Origin: Pilimelia anulata
GTDB lineage: Bacteria; Actinomycetota; Actinomycetes; Mycobacteriales; Micromonosporaceae
Direction of reading: 5' to 3'
Assembly: GCF_014647895.1 (NCBI RefSeq)
Contig: NZ_BMQB01000001.1
Location: forward strand, 310,001 to 374,000
DNA: 64,000 nucleotides
Shown piece after piece: positions 8,836 to 16,782 of the stretch. Position 1 is the stretch's first letter. Each line of letters opens with the position of its first letter. A program made the position numbers and the translations under genes. Below the pieces are notes generated by a model that made no database searches, was not told the origin of the DNA, and was given only the letters and a program-made list of their open reading frames with translations.

Positions 8836-9048
8836 TCAGGGAGTCCCGCCGGTGTCCAGCGTCGGCAGGGTCACCCGCCAGATGGCCCCCGCCGCGTCGC
8901 GGTCGAGGCGGATCCGCTGGCCGGGGCGCAGCAGCCGGAGTCCGGAGGCGGCGAACGCGGCATCGGTGATCGCCACTGCCCGTCCGTCGTCCCGCAGGGC
9001 GACACCCGTCCGGGTGGCCGGATCGAAGGACGCCACGGTCGCCTGCAT
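8836..9048 (-). CDS. Small cold-shock-like beta-barrel protein
   Basis: This 70-residue protein starts [18 protein letters not shown] and alternates strand-like stretches ([29 protein letters not shown]). The length, the opening pattern and the [12 protein letters not shown] segment resemble single-domain cold-shock/OB-fold proteins, but the RNA-binding RNP aromatic residues are poor. From memory, similar short proteins sit beside ppk in related genomes. It lies 34 bp upstream of ppk on the same strand and may be co-transcribed. The ATG at 9048 follows a short G-run. Nucleic-acid binding is a guess; the gene itself is credible from its size and position. Confidence 0.6.
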   Translation of the reverse strand: MQATVASFDPATRTGVALRDDGRAVAITDAAFAASGLRLLRPGQRIRLDRDAAGAIWRVTLPTLDTGGTP

Positions 9049-9160
9049 GCCCCCGACGCTACGCCGCGCCAGGGCAAGGTCGGCTACCGCCCCCGCCCCC
9101 GCGGCGGGCATGATGACCTGTCGGGGCGGGGCGTACCCCGGGGTCGAGGAGGGGGGCGGC

Positions 9161-9889
9161 GTGGCACGGCGCGAACTGGGCTTCTGGCGGCGGTTCTCCG
9201 TGTGCCTGGCCCAGCCGGCGCTCGCGGTGTTCACCGCCGGTGAGTGGCGCGGCATCGAGCACATCCCGCCCGTCGGCGGCGCCATCGTCGTCGCCAACCA
9301 CATCTCCCACGCCGACCCGCTGGTCTCCGGCTGGTTCATCCACGTGGCCGGGCGGTGGCCGCAGTTCCTCGGCAAGGCCAGCCTGTTCCGGCTGCCGCTG
9401 ATCGGCCCGCTGCTGCACCTGGTCGACCAGATCCCGGTCGAGCGCGGCACCGTCGACGCCGCCCGCTCGCTGGACCGCCTCGTCGCCGCCGTCGGCGCCG
9501 GCGGCATCGTGGTCATCTACCCCGAGGGCACCACCACCCGCGAGCCGAACCTGTGGCCGATGGCCGGCAAGACCGGCGCCGCCCGGCTGGCGCTCGCCAC
9601 CGGCGCCCCGGTCATCCCGGTGGCCATGTGGGGGCCGCAGCAGATCTTCGACCCGCGCACCGGCGCGCTGCGCCTGCGCCCGCGCACCCCGGTCACCGTG
9701 GCCGCGGGTCCGCCGATCGACCTGAGCCAGTTCCGGGACACCGACCCGACCAGGGAGACGTTGGCCGAGATGACAGACGTGATCATGTTGACGCTGCGGG
9801 ACATGCTCGCCGACATCCGCGGCGGCACCCCGCCGCCGCTGTACCGGGGGCGGGCCGGCGAGCGCGGGGCGCTCGGGGACGCCGCGTGA
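9161..9889 (+). CDS. plsC: 1-acyl-sn-glycerol-3-phosphate acyltransferase family protein
   Basis: PlsC-type enzymes acylate lysophosphatidic acid at the membrane to make phosphatidic acid. The 242-residue protein has the four acyltransferase blocks: the catalytic HX4D box in [14 protein letters not shown] (block I), the substrate-binding region [13 protein letters not shown] (block II), [10 protein letters not shown] (block III) and [10 protein letters not shown] (block IV). The GTG at 9161 is preceded by AGGAGGGG about eight bases upstream. It overlaps gpsA by four bases (GTGA), so the two are translationally coupled; both act in glycerolipid synthesis. A paralogue of unknown chain specificity cannot be excluded. 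Confidence 0.9.
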   Translation: MARRELGFWRRFSVCLAQPALAVFTAGEWRGIEHIPPVGGAIVVANHISHADPLVSGWFIHVAGRWPQFLGKASLFRLPLIGPLLHLVDQIPVERGTVDAARSLDRLVAAVGAGGIVVIYPEGTTTREPNLWPMAGKTGAARLALATGAPVIPVAMWGPQQIFDPRTGALRLRPRTPVTVAAGPPIDLSQFRDTDPTRETLAEMTDVIMLTLRDMLADIRGGTPPPLYRGRAGERGALGDAA

Positions 9890-10890
9890 CCGCCCGGCCG
9901 CGCGCGGCCGTCCTCGGGGCGGGCTCCTGGGGCACGACGGTGGCGAAGATCCTCGCCGACGCGGGCACGCCGGTGACGGTGTGGGCCCGCCGGCCGGACG
10001 TCGCCCGGGCCATCCGGGAGCAGCGGCGCAACCCCGACTACCACTCCGGCACCCGGCTGCCCGACCTGGTCGACGCCACCGCCGACCCGGCCGCGGCGCT
10101 GGCCGGCGCCGGGCTGGTGTTCCTCGCCGTACCGTCGCAGACGCTGCGGGCGAACCTGGCCGGCTGGGTCGGCCACCTCGACCCCGACGCCACGCTGGTG
10201 TCGCTGATGAAGGGCATCGAGCTGGGTACCGGCAAGCGGATGACCGAGGTCGTCGGCGAGATCGCCGGGGTGTCCGCGGACCGGGTCGCCGTCCTGTCCG
10301 GCCCGAACCTGGCCCCGGAGATCATGGCCGAGGAGCCCACCGCGACGGTCGTCGCGTGCGCCGACGACGCCCGCTGCACGGCCGTGCAGGAGGCGGTGAC
10401 GACGCCGTACTTCCGGGCGTACACCAACGACGACGTCGTCGGGGTCGAGCTGGGCGGGGCGGTGAAGAACGTGATCGCCCTGGCGTACGGCGTGGCCTGC
10501 GCCATGCGGCTCGGCGACAACCTGCGGGCCACGCTGATCACCCGCGGCCTGGCCGAGACCGCCCGGCTCGGGGTGGCGCTCGGCGCCGACCCGCTCACCT
10601 TCGCCGGGCTGGCCGGGCTCGGCGACCTCGTCGGCACCTGCTCCTCGCCGCTGTCCCGGAACCGGACCTTCGGCGAGCACCTCGGCCGCGGCGGCTCGCT
10701 GGAGGAGGCCCAGCGGGCCACCAAGCAGACCGCCGAGGGCGTCAAGAGCTGCCTGGCCATCCGGGACCTGGCCCGGGCGCACGGCGTGGAGATGCCCATC
10801 ACCGAACAGGTCGAGCTGGTCTGCCACGAGGGCGTGGACCCGCGCGAGGCGCTGACCGTCCTGATGAGCCGCAAGCCGAGGCCCGAGTGA
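9886..10890 (+). CDS. gpsA: NAD(P)-dependent glycerol-3-phosphate dehydrogenase
   Basis: GpsA reduces dihydroxyacetone phosphate to sn-glycerol-3-phosphate, the backbone for phospholipids. The 334-residue protein opens with the Rossmann signature [18 protein letters not shown]. The substrate site includes [10 protein letters not shown], and the catalytic lysine is in [17 protein letters not shown]. The C-terminal helical domain has [17 protein letters not shown] and [11 protein letters not shown]. The GTG at 9886 overlaps the plsC stop, and its own stop overlaps the next GTG, forming a tight plsC-gpsA-lyase operon. Confidence 0.95.
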   Translation: MTARPRAAVLGAGSWGTTVAKILADAGTPVTVWARRPDVARAIREQRRNPDYHSGTRLPDLVDATADPAAALAGAGLVFLAVPSQTLRANLAGWVGHLDPDATLVSLMKGIELGTGKRMTEVVGEIAGVSADRVAVLSGPNLAPEIMAEEPTATVVACADDARCTAVQEAVTTPYFRAYTNDDVVGVELGGAVKNVIALAYGVACAMRLGDNLRATLITRGLAETARLGVALGADPLTFAGLAGLGDLVGTCSSPLSRNRTFGEHLGRGGSLEEAQRATKQTAEGVKSCLAIRDLARAHGVEMPITEQVELVCHEGVDPREALTVLMSRKPRPE

Positions 10891-11996
10891 CCGCCGGGGA
10901 CGGCACCCGCTGCGTGCGGGCCGGCCTGCCGCCGGCCGCGCCGGGCGCGCCGCTGCTGCCGGGGCCGGTGTTCGCCGCGCCGTACCACCTGGACCCGGAC
11001 GGGCCCGGCGACCACCCGGACACCTACGCCCGGACCGACAACCCCACCCGGCGCGGCTTCGAGGCCGCCGTGGGGGAGTTGGAGGGCGGGACCGCCGTCG
11101 CGTACGCCAGCGGCCTGGCCGCGATCACCGGCGCGCTGCTCGCGGTCCTGCGCTCCGGCGACACGGTGGTGCTGCCGGCGGACGGGTACTTCAGCGTGCC
11201 GCAGTTCGGCGCCGAGACGCTGGCCCCGTTCGGCGTCACCGTCCGCACCGCGCCGACCGCCGGACCGGTCCCCGACCTCGCCGGGGTGAAGCTGGTGCTC
11301 GTCGAGGCGCCGGCCAACCCGCGACTCGACGTCCCCGACCTGCCGGCGATCGTCGCCGCCGCCCGGGCCAGCGGGACGCTGGTCGCCGTCGACAACACCG
11401 CCGCCACCCCGCTCGGGCTGCGCCCGCTGGACCACGGCGCCGACCTGGTGCTCGCGTCCGGGACCAAGGCGCTGTCCGGGCACTCCGACCTGCTCATCGG
11501 GTACGCCGCCACCCGCGACCCGGCGCTGGCCGCGCTGCTGCGGGCCCGGCGGGAGCACTCGGGCGCGGTACCGGGGCCGTTCGACTGCTGGCTGGCCCAC
11601 CGCTCGCTGGCCACGCTGGACCTGCGGCTGGCCCGGCAGACGGCGAACGCCGCCGCGGTCGCCGCGCTGCTCGCCGCCCGCCCCGAGGTGACCGGCGTGC
11701 GCTGGCCGGGGCGCCCCGGCGACCCGGCGCACGAGCGGGCGGCGGCGCTGCTGCGCCGGATGCCCGGCATCGTCGCCGCCGAGCTGCCGGACGCCGCGCA
11801 CGTGACCCGGCTGCTGCGGCACAGCGCGCTGGCGGTGTCGGCGACGTCGTTCGGCGGGCTGCACACCAGCGTGGACCGGCGGCGGGTGTGGGGCGAGGCG
11901 GTGCCGGAGGGCTTCGTCCGGATCTCCTGCGGGGTCGAGGACACCGCGGACCTGGTCGCCGACCTCGCGGCCGCCCTGGACGCCGCCCGCGGCTGA
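10887..11996 (+). CDS. PLP-dependent cystathionine gamma-lyase/synthase family protein
   Basis: A Cys/Met-metabolism PLP enzyme of fold type I. The 369-residue protein has [12 protein letters not shown] near residue 45, the PLP-stacking region [16 protein letters not shown], the aspartate that binds the pyridine nitrogen in [12 protein letters not shown], and the Schiff-base lysine in [13 protein letters not shown]. The C-terminus [16 protein letters not shown] is typical. Whether it makes, cleaves or transfers cystathionine is not decided by sequence; actinobacterial genes in this position are usually annotated as gamma-lyase. The GTG at 10887 overlaps the gpsA stop by four bases. Confidence 0.87.
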   Translation: MTAGDGTRCVRAGLPPAAPGAPLLPGPVFAAPYHLDPDGPGDHPDTYARTDNPTRRGFEAAVGELEGGTAVAYASGLAAITGALLAVLRSGDTVVLPADGYFSVPQFGAETLAPFGVTVRTAPTAGPVPDLAGVKLVLVEAPANPRLDVPDLPAIVAAARASGTLVAVDNTAATPLGLRPLDHGADLVLASGTKALSGHSDLLIGYAATRDPALAALLRARREHSGAVPGPFDCWLAHRSLATLDLRLARQTANAAAVAALLAARPEVTGVRWPGRPGDPAHERAAALLRRMPGIVAAELPDAAHVTRLLRHSALAVSATSFGGLHTSVDRRRVWGEAVPEGFVRISCGVEDTADLVADLAAALDAARG

Positions 11997-12079
11997 ACCC
12001 CGCCGCGCGCTCGGCGGCCACCCGGCCGGCCGCGGCGGCGCCGGGCGCGGACCGGCGAACCGGGATGGAGCGGGCGCAG

Positions 12080-12085
12080 TACGGT
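12080..12085 (+). promoter_or_regulatory. TACGGT -10 box of a probable leaderless ddl transcript
   Basis: TACGGT lies six bases before the GTG at 12092, so transcription would begin at or very near the start codon. No convincing -35 is visible. Confidence 0.5.
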
Positions 12086-12091
12086 AGCGGG

Positions 12092-13216
12092 GTGACCGAG
12101 CCCAGAATCCGCGTCGCCGTCGTCTTCGGCGGCCGCAGCACCGAGCACGCGATCTCCTGCGTCAGCGCCGGCAACATCCTGGGCGCGCTCGACCCCGGCG
12201 AGTTCGAGGTGCTGCCGGTCGGCATCGCCCGGGACGGCCGCTGGGTGCTGGCCGGCGACGCGGCGGCGCTCGGCATCGTGGGCCGCGAGCTGCCGGAGAT
12301 CACCGCGGGCTCCGGCCCGGCGGTGGTGCTGCCGGCCGACCCGAGCCGGGCGGGGGTGCTCGCCGTACCGGAGTCCGGCGACGTCGCCGTCGTCCCCGCC
12401 GCGCGCGGGGTGGCCACCCTCGGCGCGGTGGACGTGGTGTTCCCGGTGCTGCACGGCGCGTACGGCGAGGACGGCACCATCCAGGGCCTGCTCGAACTGG
12501 CCGGCCTGCCGTACGTCGGGTCCGGGGTGTTCGCCTCGGCCGCGGCGATGGACAAGGAGTTCACCAAGAAGCTCGCCGAGCGCGCCGGCATCCCGGTCGG
12601 CCCGTACGCGATCCTGCGCCCCGGCGCCGGCACCCTCGAACCCGCCGAGCGGGAGCGGCTGGGCCTGCCGGTGTTCGTCAAGCCCTGCCGGGCCGGCTCC
12701 TCGCACGGGATCAGCCGGGTCGCCGACTGGGCCGACCTGGACGCCGCCCTGGCCACCGCCCGCGCCGTCGACCCCAAGGTGATCGTCGAGGCGGCGGTCG
12801 TCGGCCGGGAGATCGAGTGCGGCGTACTGGAGGGCGAGGCGGGCGGGCCGCCGGAGGCGTCCCCGCTGGCCGAGGTGCGGGTGGTGACCGGGCACGAGTT
12901 CTACGACTTCGAGGCCAAGTACCTGGACGACTCCTGCGAGTACGACGTCCCGGCCCGGCTCGACGCGGCCACCACCGCCCGCGTGCAGGAGCTGGCCCGG
13001 GCGACGTTCACCGCGCTGGACTGCGCCGGCCTGGCCCGGGTGGACTTCTTCGTCACCGACGCCGGGGACGTGCTGCTCAACGAGATCAACACGATGCCGG
13101 GGTTCACCACGACGTCGATGTTCCCGCGGATGTGGGCGGCGGCCGGGCTGGAATACCCGAAGCTGATCGCCCGCCTGCTGCACACGGCCCTGTCCCGCGG
13201 CACCGGCCTGCGCTGA
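12092..13216 (+). CDS. ddl: D-alanine--D-alanine ligase
   Basis: Ddl joins two D-alanines for the peptidoglycan stem peptide, using ATP. The 374-residue ATP-grasp protein starts [22 protein letters not shown], with the GGRS-EH motif for the first D-Ala. It continues with [15 protein letters not shown], the ATP-grasp stretch [16 protein letters not shown], the metal-binding FDFE-like region [12 protein letters not shown], and [16 protein letters not shown] at the second substrate site. An ATG at 12065 is in frame, but a TACGGT box sits between it and the GTG at 12092, so I prefer the latter as a leaderless start. Downstream is the convergent DUF3515 gene. Confidence 0.94.
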   Translation: MTEPRIRVAVVFGGRSTEHAISCVSAGNILGALDPGEFEVLPVGIARDGRWVLAGDAAALGIVGRELPEITAGSGPAVVLPADPSRAGVLAVPESGDVAVVPAARGVATLGAVDVVFPVLHGAYGEDGTIQGLLELAGLPYVGSGVFASAAAMDKEFTKKLAERAGIPVGPYAILRPGAGTLEPAERERLGLPVFVKPCRAGSSHGISRVADWADLDAALATARAVDPKVIVEAAVVGREIECGVLEGEAGGPPEASPLAEVRVVTGHEFYDFEAKYLDDSCEYDVPARLDAATTARVQELARATFTALDCAGLARVDFFVTDAGDVLLNEINTMPGFTTTSMFPRMWAAAGLEYPKLIARLLHTALSRGTGLR

Positions 13217-13248
13217 CCCGCGCCGCCGGCCCTGCGCCCGCGGGGCGG

Positions 13249-13836
13249 TCAGGTGGGGGACGGGGCAGGGAGCGGGTCGCAGCCCGGCGGCGGGGCCGGG
13301 TGGCGGGGGATCGCGCCGACCACCGGCGCCGAGAAGTCGATCACGCGCTGGGCCGCGCCGTCCACCGGCGGCGGCACCGCCAGCGTGACCGGCACCGCGC
13401 GGTCCACCGTGGTCCACACGCTGCCCGTACCGCCGGCCCGGCCGTACCAGCACACGCCGTCCAGCCGCAGGAGCTGCGCGGTCGGCGGGACGGTGGCCGC
13501 CGGGCCGCCGCAGGCCAGCGTCAACGGCGGCTCGCCGTACGCGGCGTTCTGCTCCCGGCCGGCGGCGACCGCGCGGCGCGGCAGGTCCCGGGCCACGGCG
13601 GGCAGCGCGGCCAGCAGCTCCCGGCAGCGCGCGGCGGCGGCCCCGGCCAGTCGCGGCGCCGGCATCGGCACGGCCGTCGACGGGACCGGTCGCGGGGCGG
13701 CGCCCGCCGCCGGCGGGTCCGGCTCGGCCGGGGCGGGGCGCAGGAGGAGGTAGCCGCCCACGCCGGCGAGCAGGGCGAACGGCAGCGCGACGGCGGTCGC
13801 CAGGCGGGCGGCGCCGCGGCGGAGCGGATCGGACAC
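13249..13836 (-). CDS. DUF3515 family membrane-anchored protein
   Basis: A 195-residue protein with an N-terminal transmembrane segment (residues about 12-33, TAVALPFALLAGVGGYLLL), a proline/alanine-rich linker and an outside domain with cysteines in AAARCRELLAALP, LACGGPAATVP, GVCWYG and PGCDPL. The RCRELLAALP start and the VCWY segment match the actinobacterial family DUF3515, usually found between ddl and thiL; its function is unknown. The GTG at 13836 immediately follows the stop of the Lrp-type gene with no intervening base, so the two are one transcript. The four cysteines could form two disulfides outside the cell (inference). Confidence 0.85.
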   Translation of the reverse strand: MSDPLRRGAARLATAVALPFALLAGVGGYLLLRPAPAEPDPPAAGAAPRPVPSTAVPMPAPRLAGAAAARCRELLAALPAVARDLPRRAVAAGREQNAAYGEPPLTLACGGPAATVPPTAQLLRLDGVCWYGRAGGTGSVWTTVDRAVPVTLAVPPPVDGAAQRVIDFSAPVVGAIPRHPAPPPGCDPLPAPSPT

Positions 13837-14070
13837 CTAGAGGTTCACCACCGGGCAGGTCGTGGTTCGGGTGATGCCGGCGATGGCCCGGACCCGGCCG
13901 ACGACCTGCCGGCCCAGCGTGTCCAGGTCCTCGGCCGCGCCGAGCACCACGATGTCATACGGTCCGGTGACCGTATCCACCCGGACCACGCCGGGAACGT
14001 CGGAGATCGCCGCCGCCACGTCACGTGTCGTGCCGACCTCGATCTGGACGAGGATGTATGCCTGGACCAC
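13837..14070 (-). CDS. Lrp/AsnC ligand-binding (RAM) domain protein, no DNA-binding domain
   Basis: This 77-residue protein, VVQAYILVQIEVGTTRDVA to CPVVNL, is a stand-alone RAM domain, the effector-binding half of Lrp/AsnC regulators. GVVRVDTVTGPYDIVVLGAAEDLDTL is the expected strand-turn-strand region. It has no helix-turn-helix, so it probably senses a small molecule (often an amino acid) or modulates a full-length Lrp partner. Such short RAM proteins are a conserved neighbour of thiL and DUF3515 in actinobacteria. The GTG at 14070 gives the family start; longer versions would cross into the divergent thiL promoter. Confidence 0.87.
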   Translation of the reverse strand: MVQAYILVQIEVGTTRDVAAAISDVPGVVRVDTVTGPYDIVVLGAAEDLDTLGRQVVGRVRAIAGITRTTTCPVVNL

Positions 14071-14153
14071 GACGGGACTCCCCACGCGCGAGCCGCCGGA
14101 AGCGGATGTGCTGGTGAGCGTACCCGCCGCCGGGTGCGGCGGGGCCCGGTGCG

Positions 14154-14159
14154 TACCGT
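14154..14159 (+). promoter_or_regulatory. TACCGT -10 box before thiL
   Basis: TACCGT ends eight bases before the ATG at 14168. If transcription starts at the usual distance, the mRNA has almost no leader and the ATG at 14168 is used; the alternative start at 14189 would give a short leader. Confidence 0.5.
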
Positions 14160-14167
14160 GATCCGGG

Positions 14168-15151
14168 ATGAGTGACGAGGGAGAGCCGATGAGCGTGGCG
14201 CACGCCGGCGAGTTCGGCCTGATCGCCCGGGTGACCGCCCGGTTGGGGACCGGGCCGGCCTGCCTGGTCGGCCCCGGCGACGACGCGGCTGTGGTCGCCG
14301 CGCCGGACGGGCGGGTGGTCGCCACCACCGACATGCTGGTCGAGGGGCGGCACTTCCGCCGGGACTGGTGCTCCGCGGAGGACGTCGGCCACCGGGCGGC
14401 CGGCGCGAACCTCGCCGACGTCGCCGCGATGGGCGCCCGCCCGACCGCCCTGCTGGTCGCCCTGTGCGCCCCGCCCGGGCTGGACGTGCGCTGGGCCGAG
14501 GAGCTGGCCGACGGCCTGGCCGCCGAGGCGGCCCTGGTCGGGGCGGCCGTGGTCGGCGGGGACACCACCGCCGGCCCGGTGCTGACGATCGCCGTCACCG
14601 CGCTCGGCGACCCGGCCGGGCGGGCGCCGGTGCTGCGCTCCGGCGCCCGGGTCGGCGACACCGTCGCCCTCGCCGGCCGGATCGGCTACGCCGCCGCCGG
14701 GTACACCGTGCTGTCCCGCGGGTTCCGGACGCCGAAGCTGCTGGTGGACGCGTACCGCCGCCCGGTGATCGAGTACGCCGCCGCGACCGCGGCCGCCGAG
14801 CAGGGCGCCACCTCGATGATCGACATCTCGGACGGGCTGATCGCCGACCTCGGCCACGTCGCCGCCGCCAGCGGCGTGGGCATGGACGTGCGCCGGGACG
14901 CGTTCGCCGTCTCGGTGCAGATGCGCGACGCCGCCGCGGCCCTCGGCGTCGACCCGCACACCTGGATGCTGGGCGGCGGCGACGACCACGCCTTCGCGGC
15001 CACGTTCCCGCCGGACCGGCGGCTGCCGGAGGGCTGGCGGGCCATCGGCACGGTCAACGACACCGGCGCGGTGACCGTGGACGGGCGCACGTACGTCGAT
15101 GGCCCGGCCGGTTGGGATCACTTCCGGGCGGGCTCTACGCTGGGGCCGTGA
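14168..15151 (+). CDS. thiL: Thiamine-monophosphate kinase
   Basis: ThiL phosphorylates thiamine monophosphate to thiamine diphosphate, the last step of cofactor synthesis. The 327-residue protein belongs to the PurM-like ATP-binding family: LVGPGDDAAVVAAPDGR and TTDMLVEGRHFRRDW bind the phosphate and metal, followed by AGANLADVAAMGARPTALLV, VGGDTTAGPVL, and in the C-terminal domain MIDISDGLIADLGHVA and LGGGDDHAFAATFP. The start is ambiguous: 14168 fits a leaderless transcript, while 14189 (MSVAHAGEFGL) has AGGGAGAG just upstream and the more family-like N-terminus. The stop overlaps the GNAT gene that follows. Confidence 0.93.
   Translation: MSDEGEPMSVAHAGEFGLIARVTARLGTGPACLVGPGDDAAVVAAPDGRVVATTDMLVEGRHFRRDWCSAEDVGHRAAGANLADVAAMGARPTALLVALCAPPGLDVRWAEELADGLAAEAALVGAAVVGGDTTAGPVLTIAVTALGDPAGRAPVLRSGARVGDTVALAGRIGYAAAGYTVLSRGFRTPKLLVDAYRRPVIEYAAATAAAEQGATSMIDISDGLIADLGHVAAASGVGMDVRRDAFAVSVQMRDAAAALGVDPHTWMLGGGDDHAFAATFPPDRRLPEGWRAIGTVNDTGAVTVDGRTYVDGPAGWDHFRAGSTLGP
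15136..15141 (+). promoter_or_regulatory. TACGCT -10 box inside the end of thiL
   Basis: TACGCT lies six bases before the GTG at 15148. It offers a separate leaderless transcript for the acetyltransferase even though it overlaps thiL. Confidence 0.45.
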
Positions 15152-15606
15152 GCGACCTGATCATCGCGGTGCGGCCGTACCTGCACGCGGACTCCCGGTT
15201 CCTGATCGAGGCGACCATGGCCGACCTGCGCGTCCGGTACGACGGCGACGGCGACTCCACCCCGGTCGACCCGGCCGAGTTCGAGGCGCCGCGCGGGGCG
15301 TTCCTGGTCGGCTACCTCGACGACACCCCGGTGGCCTCGGCCGGCTGGCGCAGCCACGGCGACGACGCGGAGCTGAAGCGCATGTACACCGCCGAGGCGG
15401 TCCGCGGGCGCGGCTTCGCCCGGCGCATCCTGGCCGCGGTCGAGGACTCGGCCCGGGCCGCCGGCCGGCGGCGGCTGATCCTGGAGACCGGGCTGCGCCA
15501 GCCGGAGGCGATCGCGCTGTACGAGTCGGCCGGGTACGCGCCCATCGACGGCTTCGGCTTCTACCGGGACTCGGACCTGTCCCGCAGCTTCGGCCGGGTG
15601 CTGTAA
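15148..15606 (+). CDS. GNAT family N-acetyltransferase
   Basis: A 152-residue acetyl-CoA-dependent acetyltransferase. The acetyl-CoA loop is in ELKRMYTAEAVRGRGFARRIL (residues about 73-93), with the R-G-R-G-F-A signature. The C-terminal LETGLRQPEAIALYESAGY is the usual motif B. The pattern resembles small acetyltransferases of the PhnO/YjaB kind, but the acceptor is unknown. The GTG at 15148 overlaps the thiL stop by four bases; a TACGCT box six bases upstream suggests it can also be transcribed alone. An intrinsic terminator follows 35 bp after the stop. Confidence 0.86.
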   Translation: MSDLIIAVRPYLHADSRFLIEATMADLRVRYDGDGDSTPVDPAEFEAPRGAFLVGYLDDTPVASAGWRSHGDDAELKRMYTAEAVRGRGFARRILAAVEDSARAAGRRRLILETGLRQPEAIALYESAGYAPIDGFGFYRDSDLSRSFGRVL

Positions 15607-15640
15607 CCCCGCCCGGCCCGGCCCCGCCCCGGGTACGGAA

Positions 15641-15672
15641 AAGCCGCCGTCCCCCATCGGGGCGGCGGCTTT
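15641..15672. terminator. Intrinsic terminator between convergent GNAT and rpmB
   Basis: AAGCCGCCG and CCCC pair with GGGG and CGGCGGCTT around a CATC loop, with one bulged T. A-rich bases on the left and TTT on the right let it act on both strands. It lies midway between two convergent genes. Confidence 0.8.
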
Positions 15673-15689
15673 CTCGACGGGTGCGCCGG

Positions 15690-15881
15690 TCAGGCGCGGA
15701 CGACCTTGCCCGCCTTGATGCAGGAGGTGCAGACCCTCAGCTTCTTGGTCGTGCCGCCACCGGCGGGGGTACGGACCGGCTGGATGTTCGGGTTCCAGCG
15801 GCGGTTGGTCTTCTTCTTCGACCACGGCACATTGTGGCCGAAGCCCGGCCCCTTGCCGCAGACGTCGCACACGCTAGCCAC
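15690..15881 (-). CDS. rpmB: 50S ribosomal protein L28
   Basis: This 63-residue protein begins VASVCDVCGKGPGFGHNV and ends CTSCIKAGKVVRA. The two CXXC pairs (CDVC and CTSC) make it a zinc-binding form of L28; many actinobacteria also keep a zinc-free paralogue for zinc starvation. The GTG at 15881 has AGGAGA seven bases upstream. Longer versions of the frame lack the family N-terminus. It is convergent with the GNAT gene and shares its terminator. Confidence 0.95.
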   Translation of the reverse strand: MASVCDVCGKGPGFGHNVPWSKKKTNRRWNPNIQPVRTPAGGGTTKKLRVCTSCIKAGKVVRA

Positions 15882-16129
15882 GGGAATCTCCTGAAGTCTT
15901 CGGTCTTTGCTCAGTCTTCGCTGGTGCGGGAGGGCGCGCCGCGACGCGGCGGTTCCCGGGTCGCCAGCCGGTGCGCGGACACACTGCTGCGGCAACCGGA
16001 TCAGGCTACCTGACGCGCCACCCACCGGGCGAACCGGCCCGCCCCGCCGCGGGACCGGCCCCCGTCGGACCACCGCCGCCGACCGCCGCGACCTCCCGAA
16101 CCGCCCGGACGGCGCGGTACCGCCCGGGA

Positions 16130-16159
16130 CTATCGTCGGGGGTCGATTCCCGACGATAG
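16130..16159. promoter_or_regulatory. 30-bp inverted repeat touching a lipoprotein start codon
   Basis: CTATCGTCGGG (16130-16140) and its perfect complement CCCGACGATAG (16149-16159) flank an eight-base centre. The right arm ends three bases before the ATG at 16163. As DNA it could be an operator; as RNA it would form an 11-bp stem occluding the start. No T-run follows, so it is not a terminator. Confidence 0.6.
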
Positions 16160-16162
16160 GAC

Positions 16163-16663
16163 ATGTCGATGACGCGTACCCCGCACCGCGCGGCCGGCGC
16201 CGCCGCGGCCCTCTGCGCCCTGGCGCTCGCCGGCGCCTGCACCGGGCCGGCCGAGCCGCCGACGTTCACCCCGCCGGCCGGCGGCGGGCCGGCCGCGCAG
16301 CCCGGCGGTCGCGGGGGCGCACTCGACCCGCAGGAGATCCTGGACGACGCCCTGGGCGGGGCGAAGCCGCTCGCCTCGGGCTCCGGCGGGCTCGGCTCGT
16401 CCTTCGGGCAGGAGCTGGCCGACCCGGTCGACCGGGGCTCGGTCAGCTTCCTGTTCGCCTGCACCGGCGACGCCCGGGTGACGCTGTGGGTCAGCGTGGA
16501 CGCGGGCGGGGCGGCGCGGACCGACGACCGGCCGTACACGTGCGCGGACACCGCGCTGCTGATCAGCGTGCCGGTGGAGCGGGCGGGCAGCAAGCTCGCG
16601 TTCACCGGCAGCACCCCGGCCGCCGGCCGCTACGCGTACGCCTTCGTGGGCCGCGCCTCCTAG
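16163..16663 (+). CDS. Secreted lipoprotein of unknown function
   Basis: A 166-residue protein with a lipoprotein signal: hydrophobic AAALCALALAGAC with the lipobox LAGAC placing the modified cysteine near residue 30. A proline/glycine-rich linker (to about residue 60) is followed by a small domain ending VERAGSKLAFTGSTPAAGRYAYAF when read across residues 135-160, with two further cysteines in FACTGDA and YTCADTA that could pair. I do not recognise the family. It occupies the interval between rpmB and recG where many actinobacteria carry a DAK2-domain gene. No good ribosome site is visible; instead a 30-bp palindrome ends three bases before the ATG. Confidence 0.75.
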   Translation: MSMTRTPHRAAGAAAALCALALAGACTGPAEPPTFTPPAGGGPAAQPGGRGGALDPQEILDDALGGAKPLASGSGGLGSSFGQELADPVDRGSVSFLFACTGDARVTLWVSVDAGGAARTDDRPYTCADTALLISVPVERAGSKLAFTGSTPAAGRYAYAFVGRAS

Positions 16664-16782
16664 CCGGTCGCCCGCGGGCGACCGGCGGCGCGGCTAGGCT
16701 TCCCCTGCGTGGCCGCGCGGGTCGTCGGTCGCGTGCCGCCGGGCCCCGGCCCGCCCGCCGACCAGCCGGTGATGGGAGCCGC

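Noticed and set aside
16130..16159. Inverted repeat before the lipoprotein as a member of the TGTCGG-N4-CCGACA set
   Set aside because: Half-sites are CGTCGGG/CCCGACG with a wider centre; spacing does not match.
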